Below, piece after piece: positions 15,690 through 23,141 of a stretch of 36,170 nt of DNA. Made by a program: the position numbers and the translations under genes. Positions within the stretch are counted from its first letter, which is position 1, and each line of letters begins with the position of its first letter. The stretch covers positions 1 through 36,170 of the forward strand of contig JALNXD010000031.1 of assembly GCA_023230565.1 (NCBI GenBank). Reading direction: 5' to 3'. This stretch comes from Syntrophales bacterium (lineage in GTDB: Bacteria > Desulfobacterota > Syntrophia > Syntrophales > UBA2210). Under the pieces are notes generated by a model. That model had not been told where the DNA came from. It was given only the letters and a program-made list of their open reading frames with translations, and ran no database searches.

Positions 15690-18600
15690 ATGGCAAGGTA
15701 TGTAGGAAAGCGGATTGTTCCCAAGCATTGCGGTTACTGGGACAATGCCAAAGAATATGAAATGGAGAGCGTCGTTTACGACAGGGCGAGCGGCAACAGC
15801 TATATCAGCCGGAAGACCGTGCCCGTCGGAACGGACATCTCTCAGACAGAATATTGGGCGCTGTGCTCGGATTTCAATATGCAGATGGATCTACTGGAAC
15901 AGCATATCACCCAGAGCGAAGCGGCTATCAAGGCGGACAACGATGCGACGGAAGCGGCGATCCGCCAGGATAATGACGCAACCGAAAGCGCAATCCGTCA
16001 AGATAATGCTGCAACGAGGCAGCATGTGGATGAGAGTTTAGAGGAGACCACCACTGACCTCACCCAGAGGGTGACGGCGGCTCAGACCGCGATGACCCAG
16101 CAGAAGGCGTCTTTTGATGCGACTGCACAGCAGCTGAACGCTCGAATGGACGAGGTGTTGGCGGCCGGAACCGGCGATGGCTCGACAGAGATTGCGGATG
16201 CCCGCGTGGATGCAGATGGAAATGCATACGATTCCCTCGGAACTCATATCCGGGATATTCTCCCAAGGGCAAAGATTGAAGCCGGTGATCTGTTTCTGCA
16301 GAAGATGGCTGAAACCTATGATGCCGGGATTTTCAGACTGCATGAGTATAAACTTCACGAGGGTAAGTTTATCTATGCTTATACGGATTCAAGCTTCAGT
16401 GGATGGATTTCGCAGTTTGAAGCGCCTGCGGACATTAACGTCACTTGCCTTCGCTTTTATGTGACTGCCAGGGAGAGAGCGATTACAAAACTGAGAATCA
16501 CCGTGGCGATTGGAGAAAAGACGGATGCGGCAATTCGGTTCCAGGAATACTTGGATGTGAATATTGAACCTGCGCAGGAGGAGTATGTTACTTGCCTTAT
16601 CCCGCATATTAAGCTGCAAGAGGGAGAGACCATCTATGTAGGAATTGATGGAAATACTCCCTGCTCTATAGGGTTTGGCTATGCCGAAAATGATGGGGTG
16701 GTGAGTTGGTATGCAACATCGGGGAATTTCCCGTCATTAGAAGACTACAGCAGGGGAAGCCATAAGAAAATCTATGTGGAAATGGCGGGAGTTCAGGAGG
16801 GCGTGTTTACGACAGAGTATCTTCTTGGTGTTGCCGAAAACCATGAAGATAGAATTCACGAAGTAGAACAGTGGAAGATGCTTGTCGACCAGTTTCAGAA
16901 AGAGGACATCTATATAAACAAGCAGAATCCGCTCCCTGTAACCGATGTTGTAGAACGATACAATTACTCAACTTTCATCGGCTGGGCTTGCCCTATCGGG
17001 CATCCGACAGATTTCGATACACTGATTTTCTCCGTAAAAAACAGAAGCACCGAGGATTATGTCGAGAATGTTCGTTGCTTTATCACCTTAGGAAATCGTG
17101 AAGGTGATGTGCTTGTGGATGAGGTGATGTCGAATGTCCACATTGCGCCGGGCGAGTGGCGGAAGATTGAGTTCCACTTTTCCAAACTGATCGAGAACAC
17201 AGAAGAAGCGGAACTGTATGCCGGATTCTCCTGCGATCAGCAGGTCTCCTTTATGGGCGGCAGCTGCGGAACGATTTTACGTCCTCCAACCTACGGAGTA
17301 GTGGCCTACAATTCAACCGATAGTCCGTCCTATGCTGCAATGATGAAAAAGGTCACGAGCTGGATGGCTCTTTACGATCCCGAACAAGATAACACCAGCA
17401 AAGTTGACTTCTTAATCGCAAAGAAGTCAGAGCATTACGGATTGGGAGAATTCGAGGAGCCAGTCAGAGCAATCGCTGCAGACGAAGCCCAGGCGAAGAT
17501 TGAAGAAGCCATGTCGGAGAAGGCAACATTTGAACTTCCTCCGAGGGTTGTTCTCCCGGATGTTTTTCATGCTGTCGTAGGCGATACGCTGCAGCTGTTC
17601 TACAGAGGAATCGTAGAGCATCCGAATCCGTATAACTACAACATTGAGTTCCGCTGTGACATCGGCAAGAACACGCCACGGTATTTTGAGGTGACGCCAG
17701 TAGCGGACAATGTTGGCGATCATACGCTCACGGTAAGGGTGAGAGACCACCTTGATAATATCCTCGCCACCGGCACAACGGTTCTTCGGATCCACGCAGT
17801 CGGCGAGACCCCTTCGCTTCGAAAGAACATCCTCTGTGTCGGCGATAGTCTGACTGGCAGCGGCACCTGGTGTAAGGAGGCACTCCGTAGGCTGACGGAA
17901 ACGGGAGGGACGCCCGCTGGCCTTGGCCTTTCTAATATCCGCTTCATCGGTACGAAGAAAAACGGAGAGTGCGGATATGAAGGGTACGGCGGTTGGACCT
18001 GGGGCAGTTATCTGAGTGCCCCGACAGCAACAAAGCTGGGAATGTGGGTCTATGGGTCCCATGACAAGGACAGCACTGATCAGCACAGTCTCTGGGAAGA
18101 TGGCTCAGGTAATATCTGGTCGATGGAAACCATCGAGACAGGACGCATCAAGTTCACCCGGTATCAGGACCATACGGCACCGATGCCGATTGGCGCTGGT
18201 ACGCTTCATCACTATCAGAACGCTACGCATACAGCAGACATCGCCTACGATGAAACGGTGTACGCAGAGGGTAATCCCTTCTGGGACAGCGATGAAGGAC
18301 AAGTCAACTTCCGCACCTACTGTGAACGGAACGGCTTTGATCGGGTGGACTATATGGTGACGCTCCTTTCCTGGAACGGCATGGCGGCTTCGCATTATGA
18401 AAGCAGTGAGAGCCTGATTGCCACCCATGTGACAAATGCTAAGCGGCTGATCCGCATTCTCCATGAGCAGTATTCGAACGCCAAGGTAAAGATGATGGGT
18501 ATCCAGCTTCCTTCCGTTAACGGAGGATGTGGGCATAGTTACGGCGCGAATAGCCAGTATTCTAACTGGTACGGGCTCGTCCGGTCGGTTATGAATATGA

Positions 18601-18839
18601 ACCTCGCTTACCAGGAGATGGCGAACGAGGATGAGTTCAAAGACTATGTGGAGTTCATCAACATCTCCGGGCAGTTCGACAGTGAGTACAATATGCCACG
18701 CCAGAGCAAGACGGTGAACACAAGGAGCACATCAACCGAGCTGGTTGGAACCAACGGCGTCCACCCCAGCACGGAAGGATACTACCAAATCGGCGACGCA
18801 GCTTATAGAGCTCTCGTCCCGGAACTCACGGAGGTATGA
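15690..18839 (+). CDS. Tail fibre 1 with C-terminal SGNH/GDSL-type hydrolase domain
   Basis: A 1049-residue protein from ATG 15690 with GGGAGGAG upstream. Residues about 1-65 are an anchor (YVGKRIVPKHCGYWD), followed by an 11-residue coiled-coil repeat (ADNDATEAAIR, QDNDATESAIR) to about 160 and a DARVDADGNAYDSLGTHIR linker shared with the second fibre. Residues about 190-700 are beta-rich modules of unknown fold. From about 710 an SGNH-type domain follows: block I GDS with Ser720, block III SWNG in place of the usual GxND, and block V NGVHP with His1025, where Asn1022 stands for the usual Asp. It probably binds and deacetylates host surface glycan. The substituted residues make full activity uncertain. 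Confidence 0.85.
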   Translation: MARYVGKRIVPKHCGYWDNAKEYEMESVVYDRASGNSYISRKTVPVGTDISQTEYWALCSDFNMQMDLLEQHITQSEAAIKADNDATEAAIRQDNDATESAIRQDNAATRQHVDESLEETTTDLTQRVTAAQTAMTQQKASFDATAQQLNARMDEVLAAGTGDGSTEIADARVDADGNAYDSLGTHIRDILPRAKIEAGDLFLQKMAETYDAGIFRLHEYKLHEGKFIYAYTDSSFSGWISQFEAPADINVTCLRFYVTARERAITKLRITVAIGEKTDAAIRFQEYLDVNIEPAQEEYVTCLIPHIKLQEGETIYVGIDGNTPCSIGFGYAENDGVVSWYATSGNFPSLEDYSRGSHKKIYVEMAGVQEGVFTTEYLLGVAENHEDRIHEVEQWKMLVDQFQKEDIYINKQNPLPVTDVVERYNYSTFIGWACPIGHPTDFDTLIFSVKNRSTEDYVENVRCFITLGNREGDVLVDEVMSNVHIAPGEWRKIEFHFSKLIENTEEAELYAGFSCDQQVSFMGGSCGTILRPPTYGVVAYNSTDSPSYAAMMKKVTSWMALYDPEQDNTSKVDFLIAKKSEHYGLGEFEEPVRAIAADEAQAKIEEAMSEKATFELPPRVVLPDVFHAVVGDTLQLFYRGIVEHPNPYNYNIEFRCDIGKNTPRYFEVTPVADNVGDHTLTVRVRDHLDNILATGTTVLRIHAVGETPSLRKNILCVGDSLTGSGTWCKEALRRLTETGGTPAGLGLSNIRFIGTKKNGECGYEGYGGWTWGSYLSAPTATKLGMWVYGSHDKDSTDQHSLWEDGSGNIWSMETIETGRIKFTRYQDHTAPMPIGAGTLHHYQNATHTADIAYDETVYAEGNPFWDSDEGQVNFRTYCERNGFDRVDYMVTLLSWNGMAASHYESSESLIATHVTNAKRLIRILHEQYSNAKVKMMGIQLPSVNGGCGHSYGANSQYSNWYGLVRSVMNMNLAYQEMANEDEFKDYVEFINISGQFDSEYNMPRQSKTVNTRSTSTELVGTNGVHPSTEGYYQIGDAAYRALVPELTEV

Positions 18840-18840
18840 G

Positions 18841-18891
18841 ATGGCGCACTTTAGCGTACTAAAGCGGGGGGGGGGTACTCCTCCCTTGTAA
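18841..18891 (+). CDS. Leader ORF of 16 codons with a G10 tract
   Basis: ATG 18841 follows the fibre 1 stop by one base, with GGAGG at 18830-18834 and 6-base spacing, so it should be translated by coupling. The ORF encodes a 16-residue peptide (MAHFSVLKRGGGTPPL). Its G10 tract at 18866-18875 is a slippage-prone homopolymer. With ten G the frame stops at 18889-18891; with nine (or twelve) it runs on to a TAG at 18920-18922, inside the hairpin arm that hides the fibre 2 ribosome site. I know no family for the peptide; a regulatory leader is inferred. Confidence 0.45.
   Translation: MAHFSVLKRGGGTPPL
18866..18875 (+). repeat. G10 homopolymer (candidate phase-variation tract)
   Basis: Ten consecutive G between the two fibre genes, far longer than any other homopolymer nearby. 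Such tracts change length by replication slippage. It sits inside the short leader ORF described above. Confidence 0.6.
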
Positions 18892-18907
18892 AATAAAGCC
18901 TTATTCG

Positions 18908-18971
18908 GATTCTCCTCCGTAGAGCACTTTTTTCTGATGTATGAAATCAAGTGCTTTACGGAAGGAGAATT
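18908..18971 (+). promoter_or_regulatory. Hairpin sequestering the fibre 2 Shine-Dalgarno
   Basis: Bases 18908-18929 pair with 18949-18971 to form a stem of about 21 pairs with one bulged base and one G-T, around a 19-base loop. The right arm contains GGAAGGAGAA, the ribosome site of fibre 2 (ATG 18978). Folded, the site would be blocked. No T run follows the stem, so it is not a terminator. It may be opened by a ribosome on the leader ORF or by RNA processing. Confidence 0.65.
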
Positions 18972-18977
18972 TTCATT

Positions 18978-21674
18978 ATGGCAAAGTATATCGGAAAGAG
19001 GATCGTCCCGAAACACTGCGGTGTGTGGGAGCAAACGAAGAGCTATGAAATGCTGTCCATCGTGCTGGAGGAAACCAGCGGCGACAGCTATATTGCAAGA
19101 CGCGCAGTACCCTCTGGGACGGCAATCACGGACACAAACTACTGGATGCTCCACAGCCTTTATAGCCAGCAGATAAAGGATATGTCTGATCAGCTGACGG
19201 CTACGGAAGCCCGGATCAGAGCGGATAACGACGCAACCGAGGCTGCAATAAGGCAGGATAATGATGCTACTGAGGCTGCAATCAGGGAGGATAACCAGCA
19301 AACCAAGGAATACGTCGATTCTAGTCTGGAAGAAACCACAGAAACCCTGACGCAGACAGTCACGCAGGCGCAGACTGCAATGACGCAGCAGAAAGCATCC
19401 TTCGATCAGACAGCGGCGGTCTTAAATACTCGTATGGACGCGGTGCTGGCGGCGGGGACGGGAGCAGGAGATACAGAAATCCTTGATGCCAGGGTTGATG
19501 CGGAAGGCAATACACATGAGACTCTGGGAGCGGCAATTCGTTCTGTCGGTGCTGAGATCGTAGACGGGCGTGTAGGGCTTGGGAATGAGAAATTTGATTC
19601 ACTAGCTAGTACTATGAAAGGCTTTTCTAGACCTTTCACACTCCAGCATAGATTTCCACTTACTAACAGTATTGTCGTATTAGCGACTGGTGAGTCTGGA
19701 TCCACCATCCCCGGAGTAGAAGATATATGTGACGAGCGGGGTACTGCAAGGGCGGCAAAGTTCACGGCTGATATTGTGAAGGATTACGCTGGCGGATCAA
19801 TTATGGCCCGTAGTCATTTTCCTGTTCAGGATTTTAAGGACTTTATTCTTGGAAAAAGATTGATTGTCCAGATTATGTCTCCGATAAGCGGAGTTTTCAA
19901 TATTAGTGTCGGCTCTTCCAGTACGAGAGGCGGAGGCGCAATAGATGATCTGAATGGCGATGGCCTAATGTCTGATGGTACACTGCCCTTTAGCACGATA
20001 TCCTATAACCTGACAGTAGCCGAAGGATATAATGAATTTCCTTTAAATATGTCAGAGGAGCTTCCACAGGTGCAAAAACTGGTGGAAGCAATAGATGAAC
20101 GGGAATGGTCTCAGGTTTGTGTTTCTATGATCCCGTTCAAGTGGCAGAAATGTACTTTTGTGCCAGAAACAGGACAGGTGTATGAGTTTATACTTGCTGT
20201 TTGCGATGAAGCTTCAGAGAGAGAATCAGATGATTTTACGACGCCAATCGTTGCGACAGCAAGAAGAGCACACCAGGCAAAGCAGGCGTATAAGTCAGAT
20301 TATGCCCAGTCAGCCGGTTATGCCGAGCGTTCCGGGAATGCTGTGAACTCAGAGAATAGCACTAATGCTGGAATTCAAGTGCTCGGAAAGAGTGTCTACT
20401 CAACGCATAACAATCTGAAAGTGAAACTTGAGCCGTCTAGTGGAGTAGTTGAAGTCAAATTCGGAAATGACTGCTTACTTACTACAGGACAGGGATTTAG
20501 CATACAGATTGGAACAGTTGGAGACCTAAAGGGTAAGAAGCTGGTTTTGAAGCGAGACGAATTGGAAGGATATAGTTTCAAGCTTATAGCTGTGAACTTC
20601 GGTGCCAGCTTTGGCAGCCACTCATATGTGTATCCTTCTTCGGCTATCACCGAAATAGGAAGCAAGAAATATCTATTGGACTTCGATGTGTATATAGCAC
20701 AGGCTGAACGTGAAGGTATTTCAACGTCGGACGAATTACTGTGTTGGTTAATGCTTTTCGGAAATGAGAACTGGGATGTTTCCGGAATTCCGGAGAACAC
20801 CAAGCTTACGAACAGTTATCAGGTGTTTGAGGTAATGCCGACAGCCTTCGTGTATAGCCAAGAAATCATCGCGATGACAAATGAGATCGAACAACTGAAA
20901 GCTGAGAAAGATTCCCAGGCGACTGAAATTGAAGTACTAAGGCAGCAGGTGAATCTTGCGGCGCAAAGCAACGTGCTGTGGAGCAAGAAATGGTTTGCAA
21001 CCGGCGATAGCTTTACTTCTGGTGGATCAACTGAGGACGACAAGTATTTCACAGATGAGCCGTATCAGGGGAAAATCAAAACGTATCCTCTCTTTATCGG
21101 ACGTCGCAACAATATGGAAGTCATCAATGACGCTATTTCTGGTTCTATCATGGCGTTGGATAAGACCTATGTCGAGGACCCGGAGAATGTGAATATCAAG
21201 ACCAGAAATCCATTCTCTCTGGAGCGTTATCTGACGATCCCAGAGGATGTGGACTACATCACGCTCTGGTTCGGAATCAATGACGCCGGGCATACAAACC
21301 TCGGTACGATTGATGATACCACAAATGAGACATTCTACGGAGCATGGAACGTTGTGTTGGAATGGATTCTGACCAACCGTCCCTGGGCGCATGTGGGCAT
21401 GATCATTACGAACGGATCGAGTGTGAGCTACAGGAATGCGGAGAGGGAGCTTGCCAGAAAGTGGGGTATTCCTTATCTGGATATGATGGGAAGCGATCAG
21501 ACGCCGGTTATGACGCTGGGCAGAGAGACCGATCAGGGCTTGTGCAAGAAAGCCTATGACCTTCGCAGGACGACTTTTGCTGTAGGGCACGCACCTACTG
21601 GCGATTCTCATCCGTGCTGGCAAGCACACGAATATGAAGCAACCTTTATCGAGGCATTTTTGAGGAGACTATAA
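18978..21674 (+). CDS. Tail fibre 2 with C-terminal SGNH/GDSL-type hydrolase domain
   Basis: An 898-residue paralogue of fibre 1. I chose ATG 18978 behind GGAAGGAGAA; a TTG at 18951 falls inside the hairpin. Residues about 1-175 resemble fibre 1 closely (anchor YIGKRIVPKHCGVW, coiled repeats ADNDATEAAIR/QDNDATEAAIR, AQTAMTQQKASFDQTA), then the proteins diverge fully. After beta-rich modules and a second coiled coil (residues about 635-665) the SGNH domain shows GDS with Ser678, GIND (766-769) and TGDSHP with His878. Here block III is canonical, unlike fibre 1. A different substrate or receptor is likely. The gene differs from its neighbours in being more AT-rich in the middle, hinting at domain replacement. 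Confidence 0.85.
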   Translation: MAKYIGKRIVPKHCGVWEQTKSYEMLSIVLEETSGDSYIARRAVPSGTAITDTNYWMLHSLYSQQIKDMSDQLTATEARIRADNDATEAAIRQDNDATEAAIREDNQQTKEYVDSSLEETTETLTQTVTQAQTAMTQQKASFDQTAAVLNTRMDAVLAAGTGAGDTEILDARVDAEGNTHETLGAAIRSVGAEIVDGRVGLGNEKFDSLASTMKGFSRPFTLQHRFPLTNSIVVLATGESGSTIPGVEDICDERGTARAAKFTADIVKDYAGGSIMARSHFPVQDFKDFILGKRLIVQIMSPISGVFNISVGSSSTRGGGAIDDLNGDGLMSDGTLPFSTISYNLTVAEGYNEFPLNMSEELPQVQKLVEAIDEREWSQVCVSMIPFKWQKCTFVPETGQVYEFILAVCDEASERESDDFTTPIVATARRAHQAKQAYKSDYAQSAGYAERSGNAVNSENSTNAGIQVLGKSVYSTHNNLKVKLEPSSGVVEVKFGNDCLLTTGQGFSIQIGTVGDLKGKKLVLKRDELEGYSFKLIAVNFGASFGSHSYVYPSSAITEIGSKKYLLDFDVYIAQAEREGISTSDELLCWLMLFGNENWDVSGIPENTKLTNSYQVFEVMPTAFVYSQEIIAMTNEIEQLKAEKDSQATEIEVLRQQVNLAAQSNVLWSKKWFATGDSFTSGGSTEDDKYFTDEPYQGKIKTYPLFIGRRNNMEVINDAISGSIMALDKTYVEDPENVNIKTRNPFSLERYLTIPEDVDYITLWFGINDAGHTNLGTIDDTTNETFYGAWNVVLEWILTNRPWAHVGMIITNGSSVSYRNAERELARKWGIPYLDMMGSDQTPVMTLGRETDQGLCKKAYDLRRTTFAVGHAPTGDSHPCWQAHEYEATFIEAFLRRL

Positions 21675-21707
21675 TTCGCCCCATGGTGGGCGGGAAGGGA
21701 GAAACGA

Positions 21708-22118
21708 ATGAGCTTCCAGGAAATCATTTCACAATTGAACGCGGGGTATGTGGCAGCGGGCATTGCGGTGCTGCTGTCACTGATTCAGATCAGCCCGCTT
21801 AAGCTGAATCCCTGGGACAAGTTCCTGGGCTGGATTGGCAAGAAGGTCAACGGCGCGACGGAAAAGCGTCTGGCCGCTGTGGAGAAACAGATTCTCGATA
21901 TGTGGGTGAACAGCCATCGGCAGTGCATCTTGACCTTCGCCAGGGAAGCGCGGGCTGGGATTGAGCACTCCTCGGACGAATGGACTAACGTCTTGAATGT
22001 AGCAGAGGAGTACGAGAAATACGTCAAGGAGAAGAAGATCACCAATGGCATCGTTACTCAGGATACGGAATACATCCGCAAGCTGTATCAGGAACTCAGC
22101 CGCGACCACAGGATTTAA
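21708..22118 (+). CDS. Small membrane protein of the lysis module (holin-like candidate)
   Basis: A 136-residue protein from ATG 21708 with GGGAAGGGAG upstream. One hydrophobic segment spans about residues 11-30 (AGYVAAGIAVLLSLIQISPL); the rest is a charged, helical cytoplasmic-type domain (EKRLAAVEKQILDMWVNSHRQC, EEYEKYVKEKKI). The family is common just upstream of LLH holins in Clostridia prophages, but its role is not established; it could be a spanin-free holin partner or antiholin. A terminator-like hairpin follows at 22167. Function inferred from position and the single membrane helix. Confidence 0.6.
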   Translation: MSFQEIISQLNAGYVAAGIAVLLSLIQISPLKLNPWDKFLGWIGKKVNGATEKRLAAVEKQILDMWVNSHRQCILTFAREARAGIEHSSDEWTNVLNVAEEYEKYVKEKKITNGIVTQDTEYIRKLYQELSRDHRI

Positions 22119-22166
22119 ACAATCATCAGCAAAATGGATAGATTTGCGGAGCCGAGAAGGAAGAAG

Positions 22167-22186
22167 CACGGGAGACCGTGTTTTTT
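22167..22186 (+). terminator. Intrinsic terminator within the lysis module
   Basis: CACGG (22167-22171) and CCGTG (22176-22180) pair around a GAGA tetraloop, extended by outer A-T pairs, and are followed by six T. It lies between the membrane protein and the LLH holin. The stem is short, so read-through or partial termination is likely. Confidence 0.6.
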
Positions 22187-22247
22187 ATTTTACCCTCTGT
22201 GAGGGCTGAACTTGCCGCCGGGCGATAAACGGAGAAGGGAGAAGACT

Positions 22248-22649
22248 ATGAATACTGTCATTATCGAGACCATTGTGAGCGTGCTGGCGAACCTCGCCGT
22301 CACCCTGATCGGTGTTGCAGGCGCATGGCTGCTTGCTCAGATCAGCAAGACACAGAAGCTGAATACCATCAACGTTGCAATCGGCGAGCTGACCAATGCC
22401 GCCGAGCAGACAGTCTGGGAGCTTCAGCAGACTGTAGTGGACGGTCTGAAAGAAGCAAGCACCGATGGAAAGCTGACCCAGGATGAGATTACGAACCTTG
22501 GTAAGCTCCTGCTGGAGGGCACTCTCGCCAAGATGTCCGAATCCGGCATCGGTGTGCTGAAGGCAGCCAACGTGGACATCAACGCAATCGTGACCGGCGC
22601 GGGCGAGGCGCTTATCGCAAAGATCAAGGAGGGAAATACGAATGTCTAA
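22248..22649 (+). CDS. Phage holin, LLH family
   Basis: A 133-residue protein. ATG 22248 is chosen since GGAGAAGGGAG lies just upstream; an upstream ATG-less extension at 22212 is rejected. One strong N-terminal membrane helix covers about residues 6-32 (TIVSVLANLAVTLIGVAGAWLLAQI). The remainder is amphipathic helix with NVAIGELTNAAEQTVWELQQTVVDGLKEASTDGKLTQDEI, the typical signature of the LLH holin family. Holins form membrane lesions that release the lysin. The 3' end overlaps the next gene by 8 bases, showing translational coupling within the lysis module. Confidence 0.85.
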   Translation: MNTVIIETIVSVLANLAVTLIGVAGAWLLAQISKTQKLNTINVAIGELTNAAEQTVWELQQTVVDGLKEASTDGKLTQDEITNLGKLLLEGTLAKMSESGIGVLKAANVDINAIVTGAGEALIAKIKEGNTNV

Positions 22650-23010
22650 GATCTATACCGTTGTGAAGGACGGCGAGACCGTCAAGGAACTGAAAACCCT
22701 GGCTGCTGCGAAAAAGCTGGGGGACGCAGAAGGCGGCGAAGTGCTCTGCGAAGGAGAGTGTGTCTACCAGGGCGCTGTCGCCACAGCTGTTCCCGCTGAA
22801 GAGGAGAAGATGGAGGCACCGGCTGCAGAGAAATATACCCTTACCTGCAAGATGAATGTCCGTAAGGCCCCGTCACTGAAAGCAGAAAAGCTTACCGTCC
22901 TCGATGCCGGAGCTGTTGTGGATGTCCTGGATATCCAGAACGACTGGCTCCATCTGACTGATGGGAGCTTCATTCTCTATGAGAACGGAAAAAACGCAAA
23001 GAAAAATTGA
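22642..23010 (+). CDS. SH3-like domain protein of the lysis module
   Basis: A 122-residue protein from ATG 22642, overlapping the holin end by 8 bases. Residues about 1-60 form a small unit with a VVKDGETVKELKTLAAAKKLGD segment and an acidic Ala/Glu linker. Residues about 65-118 look like a bacterial SH3 domain (MNVRKAPSLKAEKLTVLDAGAVVDVLD, NDWLHLTDGSFILYENG). It has no signal peptide or catalytic residues. In relatives SH3b domains bind wall peptides, so it could be a wall-targeting accessory of the lysin, perhaps a separate binding subunit. Function inferred. Confidence 0.65.
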   Translation: MSKIYTVVKDGETVKELKTLAAAKKLGDAEGGEVLCEGECVYQGAVATAVPAEEEKMEAPAAEKYTLTCKMNVRKAPSLKAEKLTVLDAGAVVDVLDIQNDWLHLTDGSFILYENGKNAKKN

Positions 23011-23064
23011 TCTCTCGGTTGTCAATCCCCGGATAAGTGTCCGAGGAAAGATAGAGGGAGCTTG

Positions 23065-23100
23065 AAGGGCAGGGGCTCACAACCTCTGCTCTTTCTTTTT
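23065..23100 (+). terminator. Terminator-like hairpin before the lysin gene
   Basis: AAGGGCAGGGG (23065-23075) pairs with CCTCTGCTCTT over 11 pairs (two G-T) around a 7-base loop, followed by a T-rich stretch (TCTTTTT). It sits 40 bases before the lysin start, so it may attenuate lysin expression. Confidence 0.5.
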
Positions 23101-23141
23101 GCCCTAAAGCCCCGCAGTCGGCAGGGAGAAAGGAGAAATCC

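Noticed and set aside
18841..18977. Diversity-generating retroelement template region
   Set aside because: No reverse transcriptase or template/variable repeat pair is present in the window.
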